Positions 12,801 through 24,303 of a DNA stretch of 64,000 bases are shown here, piece after piece. The number at the start of each line of letters is the position of its first letter. The first letter of the stretch is position 1. The notes under the pieces are model-generated. The model ran no database searches and was not told the DNA's origin. It saw nothing but the letters and a program-made list of their open reading frames with translations. The DNA comes from Sipunculus nudus. Taxonomy: Eukaryota > Annelida > Sipuncula > Golfingiida > Sipunculidae. The stretch covers positions 51,162,714 through 51,226,713 of the forward strand of contig CM049320.1 of the NCBI GenBank assembly GCA_026874595.1. The letters run 5' to 3'. A program made the translations under genes and the position numbers.

Positions 12801-15800
12801 GACCCAGCTTGGCTGCTACTAGCAGGCTTCTCCTCTGCCCTGCACTCATGCCCCCCCCCCCCCAGCTGGTGCATAAACTAGATGAATGTTATAATTTTCT
12901 GTATTTTATTTTATTCTTGGACATGCTACATTTAAGATTTTGTATTGTACCACCAGGGTTACAATGATTAAAGTGCACATTTAATTGTGTCCACAAAGTG
13001 ATGTATTGCTATGAAAGTGTGGATGTTCATCAGATAAGAAATGCTTTACTTCAGAAGAGTAAAACTTCACCAGGTGTGAAATTGACTATTGATTCCAGTA
13101 ATTAATTATAGCTGAGATTGTAATTAGCATAATGATATTGTTTGTCCCTCATTCAACCAACGGTGTGTATTCTTTATTTGAAAAGATGTTTTTATTTGAT
13201 CAGATTTACTGAATCTTTTATTTTATTTCGGTGAATAAAATTAAGCTTGTCCTGAAAACTCCAATGTGCAAAACTTTTTAATAGGAATTCAAGGAATAAT
13301 TTTGTAGATGCCATGTTGTGGCATTATTTTCTTTTACATTCAGTTTAAACATTTGATTTAAAAATAATAAAATATATGTGTATGCATAATATGACCCAAT
13401 GTGAGCTACAATCACGATATATAATGATTGCAATTTAGAATTCTAATATTTAAACTTATATTTTCACTTTTATATTACAAATTTATAACACTTGTAAATA
13501 AAAAAATGAATCAGATAAAAACTATTAATGAAAAAAGTGGATATGCTAAAAAAATAGGCTTATATATAAACTTAAATGCATTATTCCTTTGAAAGTGAAA
13601 TGAAGGTATTAGTCCATTCTGTCCACTTGCCTGTCCATCTGAAAATTTTTCATATGCATCACAGTATCTCAAAACTTTTACTGTTTTTCTTCATGACAGT
13701 CTTGTCAGAGTATTAGTTTGCAATCATATATTGAGAACTTTACTATAACCAAGTAGGAGGGCCCTTATCTCTTAGCTTCTCATATGCTTATATAAATATA
13801 AAACATTACAATAGAATATTTTTCATATTTTGCATTTGCAAAAATTTCAAACTTTTGTTGTGACCCATGGGTCCTTTGTTTATATTCTGGATTCTCAACA
13901 TCATTGTTTGGCTAAAACTGAATAAATACCAGACATGGTGCAAATACTTTGCAAATGTATATGAATATGAATATGAATATGTACTCCATTATAAAATTTC
14001 TCGCATTAGAATGGGAATTCAGGTAAAAATGAAAGTATTTGAATACCAGTGCAAATACTTTCAAAATGTATTCATAAATGCATATATTCTTTAATATTAT
14101 TTTAATAATTAGTTCAGTTATATTTTATTAAAAAAATCATATGATTCTCTTATTATTTTTAATAAAATTATATTGGCACAATATTTGTTATTAAATTTTA
14201 ATAAATAGTTAAACTCTTTTATTATATTTGCTGCATATAAGTTATATGGCAAAGTCAAAATCTGTGTGACAATAGCACTCCATTTGTTAATAAAATAAAT
14301 GAAATCAATCCTCTTCCCTGTCTCCAAAAATACTATCAAAATCATACTTAAGTTAAACACCAACAACTCATAATAAAGCTTATATTTATTACCACACAAA
14401 ACCAGCATATGCCTCTTTCCCAAATCATATTTTTTATCATATATAACAGCTTAGCGCCGTGACCCATGGGTCCCTTGTTTGGTCTCACACACTGTGTTCA
14501 TGTTGACACCTGTGATCATGCCCAGTCTACTGTTCATAGCACTCTTTTACAGGAGTAAGCAAACAGTTTCATGGAATATTTTGGCAGGTACAAATTTATT
14601 TTAAAGGGTAGAAGTTATTTTTCATGTTTATTCATCATGCTTTATAGGTGATTGGGTCCCTTTAAGTAGTGTATAAGATTCAGCAGAGCATCTTGACCCA
14701 TGGGCCACTTGTTGTATCTGATAACAGTGTTGCTCTTTTGTAGACGTACTTCTCCCACTGGTCCATCACCTGTGGCCGGCACTTGTGTGTAGACTCAGTG
14801 ATGAGGAGCAGCCTGTGTGTATCAAGGTGAGGCAGAATGTGTAGAGAGCTTAGTTGCCTTCAGAGGGCGCTCCAAGCTGTGTTGGTGAATGTGTTCCAGT
14901 ACTATATTGTTAGAAAAAAAATGTAGGGTTATGGGTTATTTTTAATAATTAATTGAATTGGTCTGTATTGTTTTCCACTGAATGATATACAACAATTTTC
15001 CCAAGAAATTAATTAAATTGTTTATAATTTTATTCCTGTTATTATTGTGCATAAAATTAACAAATATTTAAATAAACTATTATGTGTAAATATCTTTACA
15101 TTAATTAAAAAAGAATTCAATATATATGCTTGACAAAAATTACTATAAAGCATTATAAAAAAATTCATAATAAGCTTTAATGTAATTAAGGTGTTCGCAG
15201 TGCATCATTCAGGTCTTAACATTCAAATGCAGGTGTCACATACCAAAAAAAATTTTAGACTTATCAGCATTTTGGATGCAACAGTTGGCAAATCTTTCAC
15301 TCTCCACTCATTCTTGCACAGGCCTTCAGTACAGTGCACCTACTTTGTGATCTGTGCGGAGACTTCCTGTATCGGAGAATGCTCAGTGACGTCTTACCTA
15401 AAACCTACACATTCCTGGAGAAACAGGCTCTCATTAGGTAAGTATGGTTAAACCCCTGCGCTCAGTATTAATCAAGATACTGTGGTTGCATATTTGTTTG
15501 CAAGGGTTTCAAACTCGAGATATAGGCAAAAGAGGAATTATCATTAAAAAAGCCTGTGGGAATAAGAGGTCCAATCTTGGTAGGCAAGTTGGAAGGTAAC
15601 AAATTAAAATAATGAATAATGATATAAATTGCATGCTCAATGATTGTTATAAAAATGATATGAGATCTTTTAAATTATATGCCATTCATGAATAATAATT
15701 TCCACCCAGTCAGTGTTTCCATGGGTCTCAGTATGTATTTTACGATTTTTCCCACTTATTGATATAAATTTACTAATGTTAATATGGGCAGGTATTTTAT

Positions 15801-18800
15801 CAGGTAAGATCACAAAAGTGGAACCCTTGTGGAACGCTGCAAAACTGAAAATCACAAAATATTAAACAAAATATGAAGCCAACCACAATATGTAAGACCT
15901 CCATTTTAAATCATGCTATAATGAATATACAAACTCTCAAGAGTACGATCTGTGCAAGAAATCTAAGTACAGACGTATTTGCCGTCTGTAGCACTGCCGG
16001 TTCTGACATCTGTTGAGAGACCTTATTTAAGCTAAATATTACTGACTTATAGAAATGGCAAAGAATACATGTAAAATATCTCTTTCTAGATTGAATGATA
16101 TCCAGAAATTGCTTCCACCATAAGGATATGTGCATGATAATTTCCATCTGTGTGTGTGTGTATTTATGTGTGTTTGTTCATAACATAACTCATGCAGTCA
16201 TGAAGAGAATCAGGTGAAAATGTCAGAGCATTCTGGGAATGGGCCAAGGAAGCATCGATAGATTTTGGTGTTGATCCAGCATTCTGGAGCACCATCCAGG
16301 AATATTCACAAATGTATTGTCATGTATGCACAAATTAACCTGAAATAAGGACAAAAAAAATAGAGAATGCACAGGCCTGGCCTCATTGTGGCTTAGGCAC
16401 CTGTTCAGATCCCGTTTGAGCACCCAGCACCTCAGAGTCATGGTGACTAGTGTATCCGCAGAGCGTTTTTTTTTTAATTGTACTCCCATAGCAGAGGAAT
16501 GTATCTATTAGGATGCAGATTTATAGTTTAGTCAGTCTTCATTGGTGCTTGGTAAAAGCCAGGGGGAAGCTTGTTGATTCGACATAGTTGGGTTATTAAG
16601 AGACAAGACTTGCCCAGTGGATGCAATAGCTAAGACTTAATTCCTCCCACTGACACCCACCGACACAGTCATCAGACTAAATTGGGCTTGCTGTGTTGTG
16701 ACGTTTAGAACAGCTACTGCCAGCTCACAGGAAATTATGTAACTATTTCATGGCTTTCTGACCTGACTATTTCACAGACTGGAGGATGATTCCTTGGTGA
16801 ATTAAGGTATTTTTCAGTGACTTCAGCAGTTACTGGTGATCTTTTCAAGAAATTTTTTCCAATGGTTCCTTCAGTCATTACTCATTGTACACTTCCAGTT
16901 GGCTACTAATGATTAATCTTTACTACCATGAGGCCTGCCCAGTCGATGTAATGGTTTAACTTAACTCCTCCCCACAGAGTCATCAAACTTTGATGTGTCG
17001 CAAAGCTTAGAACAGGTACTCCAAACTCACGGCAAATTGTATAACTAAAGTTCGACTATTCATCGACTGGTAAACTCTGGTGATTATAGGACGGTCAGCC
17101 TCACACATCACCGCCTCGCTGAACTAAGGTTTTCTCCAGTGCCGTCATCAGTGACCTTTCCAAGAATCTTTTTCAAAACCAACATTCACCCCGTATTCCA
17201 CGTTTCCACTTGGCTACTAATATTCCCATTTAATCAGTATTAATATTTTTAGGCCATTGCTTATGTTGATACCGGCGAGACTTTAAAACACTGTAAAAAC
17301 ATAACGTAGATCTAACAAACTCTGGCTCAGCCAATAAGTGTGAGATATTCAGGTGCACACAAGCGCAGTCAAAATGTACCGGCTGACAGAAATGGTCTCC
17401 ATTTGCGAGTGGCCATATGGCAGGTAATACACAGGTTAACACAAATGCTGCCAGCTGCTCCTGTCATCTCCCAGGAGGAATTTAACTGGACTTGTCATTA
17501 CACAATTGTTGCAATAGTGTCTACAATATGCACTTACATTTGACTCATGGACCTTAATATTCGTTTAGCAGAGATATATCATAGTAGATATATGGTCCAT
17601 GTGTGGACTACTTGAATACATGATTTCAGTGCGAATGTTACCAAGTGGGTTGAGCTGTGGGACCTCTGTTAGCATTCCCATAGCAACGATGCCATTCACA
17701 TGAGGCGTAATAGCCTGATATGCAAATGCGGAGGAAAAACGTCAGGTCCTCAAAGAGCCTTGTGATGCTTTAAGCTGCAAATATCAGGGATTCACCATAA
17801 GGACTTTACAGGGCTTAAGTGATAAGAGCTGGTACTGAGTTAAGTCTTTCAGTACATGGAATCACGTTTTATTATAAGCATTTAATTAGTAAATCCATAA
17901 CTAAAGCCCAGGCAGGGCTTTCCCATATGTTGAGTTTGTTGACCTGTCAGTCAGAGTTTCACAATTTAACCTCGGGCTCAGTGATAACAGGTATTTCATG
18001 TACCACTTATTAGCTCATTACTCTTCAAAGCTGGCAAGTGTATAAAGAATGTAATAGAATTCTGGCTCAGCCAGTTAGCGTGGCCCCTGTGAAGTATTCA
18101 AATATGCATGTGTCACTGGCAGTTAAAATCTGATACATATGCCGGCTGCGTGAAGCAATAGAGACAACTCCGGTATTGGCAATTGCTTAGGAACTCGTGG
18201 TCACAAATGCTTAGCCTGTCATTTTGGTGTTAGGCACTTTACAATTGGTTACAAAATTATTGCAAATGTCTGTAATTCATTTATGTTTGGGCTATTGGCC
18301 ATTGTGTCCATCTAGCAGGGATATATCATAGAACATTAAGGTCCATGTATGGACAACCTGAAAACACTGACAAATCAAACAAGGATATATTTGAAGCAGT
18401 GGCAAATTTTATTGAAAATTCAAACAGATTTTAACTAAAAAGAAAATTACATGATTGACAAACTCATTCCACATCCACCAAAAATCTCTCTCCTCTCAAC
18501 TAGCATCTTAGAATCTCCTAATCACTCAAATCATATTAAACATAGTCATTATGTTGTCCACACCTGTCCATGTTTCAAATTCATAATCTTTAAGTAGCTT
18601 GCACTCAGTTAGCCGTGACAAACATGACTCAGTTAGGGCCTACTGAAAGGTGACACAAGCCAAATTTAGAACCGCCCTACAAGTCCACATCACGCTTTAT
18701 AACCGTATCTCCGAATACAGTCAGCAGACAGACCGCAGGCAGAAATCTCCTGTACATGTAGAACACTATACAAATATATTGGGTTATAAGGGAATATTTC

Positions 18801-21800
18801 ACACATATATAGGGTGTCATTGGAGATAAAAAAAAACTTATTAGAAGGTCTAGTGGGTTTATTTGAAGTGACACGGTACTTGTAAGCAATGAGGCGTTGT
18901 CAAAAATGACAAAAATATTTGCATCCTCATTGGGCCTTATAATGCAATCCTCAGAGATAGATGTCCAGGCACTCTGGCAAACCAGTAAGCTGGCAACCAT
19001 TTATGCACAGAGTCAATCTGTTCATCTGCCTTGGGATAAAATTACTCATATCTCAGCAGTGGTTTGACTTATCCACCTGAAAATTTGCAGGTTTATACAT
19101 CCTGGACAGCTCTCTTGATTTTATAACAGGTGGTGCTACCTACATTCAGGTTTACTCTGCAGACTTCCAAGCTCATATCTGGGGAACCATTTGAATGATT
19201 AGGCCGAAATTTTGCATGTGTATAGATCTCACATAGCTCTTTGTCATAGGCAAAACTGGTGGCACCACCTTCAACCAATGATGCACAGCGTCCATCTTTT
19301 CATCTGCCTTGGGATAAAATCACTCATATCTCAGAAGTGGTTTGACTTATCCACTGGAAATTTTGCAGGTTTATACATCCTGGACAGTTTTCTCGATTTT
19401 ATGACAGGTGGCGCCACCTACAATCAGGTTTACTCTGCAGACATCCAGGCCCATATCTCGGGAACCTTTTGACCGATTGGGCCAAAATTTTGCTTGTGTA
19501 TACCGTATTTATTCTAATTTGGCGACCACTTAAAAATAATTAATTTTCTCAGAGTTCGAGATAATGGAGGATATTTGAAAATTATCTACCTGCAGAATTT
19601 GCATGGCATTAGAGGCATGTGAAGGAATAACCTTCCCTAGAGACCCCGAGCCGCTCTGACACTCGAGCAGTCATATTGATTGAGTGATAATTTGGTTGTT
19701 TATAAGTTTGTTTTTGTTAATTTCCTACAAACGGGCTTCCAACCATCACATGAAAAATACGGACTCTGCCAATGATTAATCAAACTGAACTCAGCCACTT
19801 TACAAAATTATCACTACCTCGCTATAGGTACGATCACTTGACATAGACGGCAACTCATGTAACCACCAGGCTGTGATATTGGCGGGCCAAAAAGGGACAA
19901 GCAACTGCATGGAAGTTGGAAGAAGACTTTATAAGATATAACTACCTATTATCAGATAACTTTTATTTGTATAATACGTAATAAATATAGGAAAGTAAAG
20001 GCGTGTTAAATTAAATACGACCGGAAATGGTCCTGGTTCCTGTGCCCTCGATCAGGCCCTGTTTTGTACACGCAGTCACCCATCCAAAAACGAACCGGGG
20101 TCATTTAAGCTTAACTGAGATGACAGTTCCAACTGTGTCCCAGTTGTACCACCACGTGTACCGTCCTGCGGTTTGTAATTATTGCTAAATATCCCACGTG
20201 CAATTGCTAAATATCCCACGTGAATTGCTCACAAATTATTTTCAAAAATTTTTTATTGCAAACAAGTTTTATGTGGATGCTCAGTGTAATTAGAATCTAG
20301 TCAGATACAAACTGCGGAGCCCGTGTGAGACTGAGGCATTTCACATTAACATCGTTGACAGAAAACATCGTCGCAGGTGTCGAAATTAGAGTCATTTTAG
20401 AAATTATGCTTTCAAAATATTTTTTGGGGTCCAGAAATAAGAGGGATCGCCAAATTGGAATAAATACAGTAGATCTCACATATAGCTCTTCATCATAGGC
20501 AAAACTGGTGGTGCCACCTGCAACCACTTATGCACAGCATCCATCTGTTCATCTGCCTTGGGATAAAATCACTCATATCTCAGCAGTGGTTTGACTTATC
20601 CACCTAGAATTTTGCAGGTTTATACATCTTGGACAATTTTCTCGATTTTATGACAGGTAGCACCACCTACATTCACGTTTACGCTGCAGACATCCATGCC
20701 ACTATGCAACACACCTCACTCTATTCCCCTTGCCACTTAATCCATGCCTCACTTTACCTGCCCCACTCTGATTTCTTCGGATACATATAGTCGACTACCC
20801 ATATTCTAGTTTTAAAATGTCCTAGTCTGAAACTTGCAGGTCCGAAAACCTCCATTTTGCTGAAATCAAAATGACTAAGGTAGATATGCAGGACTTAAGA
20901 GGATCAATATTAAATTTAAAAAAATAAACCCCCATTCATACTCCCAAACTTTGCACAGGTTCGCATTAGGCCTGTAGGCCTTGTCTATATATGCAAACAT
21001 AAAATAGGACTTGATTATATTAAGTATATATTGTATCCATAAATCATTCTAACAAACACTGCAAATGATTTCACTGAAAATATTACTAAGCATGTGGGTT
21101 TGTTGACTGCCTGTTTCTCATTTCAGTTATTACATGTGGATTCTGAATTGCTTTTAGGGGTCCTTTTTCATTGAATTCACGGTTTACTTTATTCAGCAAA
21201 ACTAACATACCAAGATCAGTTCGTTAAATTAGAATTAGTATTAAAAAAGCCAGCCTACCATTGCTCTGCACTGAATATTGACTTCCAGTGGGCCCACATT
21301 ACCATCCAGGTTAGCAAATACCTATTGATAAGACTTAAGGCTTTATACAATGCATTAAAAACATGTAACCTATTTATTTAGATGTAATTATTGAAAAAAA
21401 TTCATATTTTCTGAAAAAGGTTAAATATTCAGTACTACCTGGGGTTGAGTAAAACTTAAAAGATTTCAGCTGTTATGGACCTGTAAGTGTTTGTATGCAA
21501 GTACAGATGCACTTGATGCTATCAAAGTGCATCTGCACTTACACTGGTATATATATATGAACTTGTCATGTTTAAGGTACATCAGAGTAATAGTGTCAGT
21601 AAACAACAAAGTCATGACTCAGGAATGAATAATCCATAAACGTTTTAACCTCACAAATACAGACCTGCCAAACCACTCTGTTTGAAGAGTTGCTCTTTAT
21701 TTGAGGATTTACTGTAAATGATGCAAATTACTTTTTTGCTCTTTTTTTAGCAGCACTCTTTTTTCTTCCTATTTTTAGTGACATAATTTCCAGATATACA

Positions 21801-24232
21801 ACTTCTCTCCTGCTGTAACAGTCTAGTTAGAACAAGAAAGGGACACTTCAACCTTTTTTGTGCACATCATAACATGTTTAAAATGTCCATATCTGCATGC
21901 AGAAGGATGTACTTCCTGCACGTTTTTGACATTGGGAAAATGGGAATGATATGATATATACACATATGTTGTATGTAATAATTAATATGTAAAGTATCAA
22001 TATAATTTATGTGATAAGATATAAAAAAAAATGAATTAAACCTTGGAACAAAAAAAAAATGAATGAACAGAAGGTCCTGCCTCATTAGTGTGGCCCAGCC
22101 ACCTGTTCAGGTCACATTCAAGTTCCCAGCACCTTGGAGTGACAGTGTCCAGTGTGTTTGCAGGAGATTTTGATACTTATTTATGCTCCCATGGTGGAGG
22201 CATGAATTCATTGGGATGCACATTTATAGTTCTCAAATGTCTGTTTGTATTGCAGCCCTGTTTGTGATCTGTGGTTCTCTTGTATCATTGTAGTGTTCAG
22301 ACAGGGCAGCCCTACAGGTTTACACAGGCCTACAAGTACCAGCTGGTTATCCTCCAGAAAATAGGGGAACTTGCACTGAAGGTAAACACGAGTTTTAACA
22401 GAAAGTTATCAGAGCTGTCTCATGAATATGTGTTCGCCTTGTTTCATTTATTAGCTTAACCGGCGGATGAGTTAATGCCATGATGATGCAACTTGTCTGT
22501 TTGGCATTTGTCCACAATTCACAAATAAATGCTGCTTTCTCCTATATTTCTTGATCAGTTTTGATTTTGTTTGTTCTATATTATAGGGCTAGATGTGGGC
22601 TTTTAAATTTCTACTCATCATATTATAACAGTACTTAGTATATCTTGTTGTACAATCCATGTTTATGAATAAAGTTTATAATTTATAATTGTATTCTAAG
22701 TGGCAATAAGGATGTAGAGTTAGGAGTCATCAGATTTGATATCTTTGACAGATCTGTCTACAAGAAGAACAGTTGGACAGGATGATGAGAGCATGTTTAC
22801 CCTACCTAAGTGTCAGACAACCCAGGCCACTCCAGGAGGTCAGTGATCTCTGTGGAATTCTTTAAAACAATTTTAGGTTTAAGTCCAAAAGCAGCCTAAG
22901 ATTTTGTCCAGTATCTCAGTGAGCAGATATTGAATTCTTGTAAAACCTAATTCTCCTTTAGTGTTCCTTGAAACATACATAGATTAAGGGGTTATGTCAT
23001 ACACCTTACAGATATTTATGACCAATACCCATGTTTCAGTAGGCCCTGGTTTGAGCAACCCCCAGATTACTGTTGATGAATGTTATTCCTTGCATGGATA
23101 TATAAAAGGTGTACTTAACAGCAAATACACCTGTTATCACCCAGACACTGCCCTCTTTGGTCAGATTCCATATCCGTTTCTGAAAAGAACACTTGGAATT
23201 TTAAACTATATTTCTCTGGCAGAGAGTATGTATATGTGGGATGAAAAGGAAATGTTTTAAACATGTTTATGGTGTTTAAAAAAGATATCATCGTACCGAA
23301 CTTAAAGCATAAGTAACAACTATCTTTGAATCTTTGTATACGAAAACTGTTAGTGTCAAAATAATATTATTGTTAAACTATCTGTCATTAAACTATCAGT
23401 TAGCTTATCTGTATCATTCCAGGCCTGCGTACAAGCTTTCTGCTGTCTGATGCAGCTTGACCCTGATGCTGTGTGGCTGATGTTGCGGACAGTATATTGC
23501 CCGATAGTATACTCGCCACCTGGACAGGAGTTCCTACCTGTGAAGGTATTGTAAATAAAGCACCACTTTACTCTCACTGTTGACACTGTGAATTCTGTAT
23601 TTCTTTTATATTTTTAGCTAAGCTGACTATAAGTCTTATAAGCTGTAGCAATGGTCCCTTTGTCCATTGTCTGTCTGGCCAGACATCCATTAACAAGGCA
23701 CTTTTTAAAACTGTTGGACCTACAAATCCCAAATTCTACACACAGCTGGATATCCCCAAGTTCTCCTACTTAACCAAAAACTGGGTCACTGTGAGTTAGT
23801 TTCTATGATGAATAAAGGAAAACCCACCATTTTCCATTGAAATCCTGTTCTTCATTATCTCAAAAACCTCTTCTGGATTTTTTATGAGAGTCATTCCTGA
23901 GTATTGATAGTGCAGGCAATTAATTATTACTTGATTATCACCAAAAAGCAGGATCATTTCCTCCTAGATTTGCAAATGTTAATATATAAAAAACAACAAT
24001 GAAAATTTTGCATTTGCTGAAATTTTACCAAATTCAGCTGAGCACCATGACCCATGGGTCCCCTGTTTTGTAAAGGACTTGTGGGTGGCTTTGCCTATTG
24101 AATCTTTCTTTTTGCAGGCACTGTTACATTAATTAGAATAAGGCAGTTTTTCATATTTAAGCCTGTTACAAATGTATCATTTACTAGAAGTTAACCTTTC
24201 CCACTTCAGTCCATCAGACTCTCTCTCTTATG

Positions 24233-24303
<71 letters not shown>

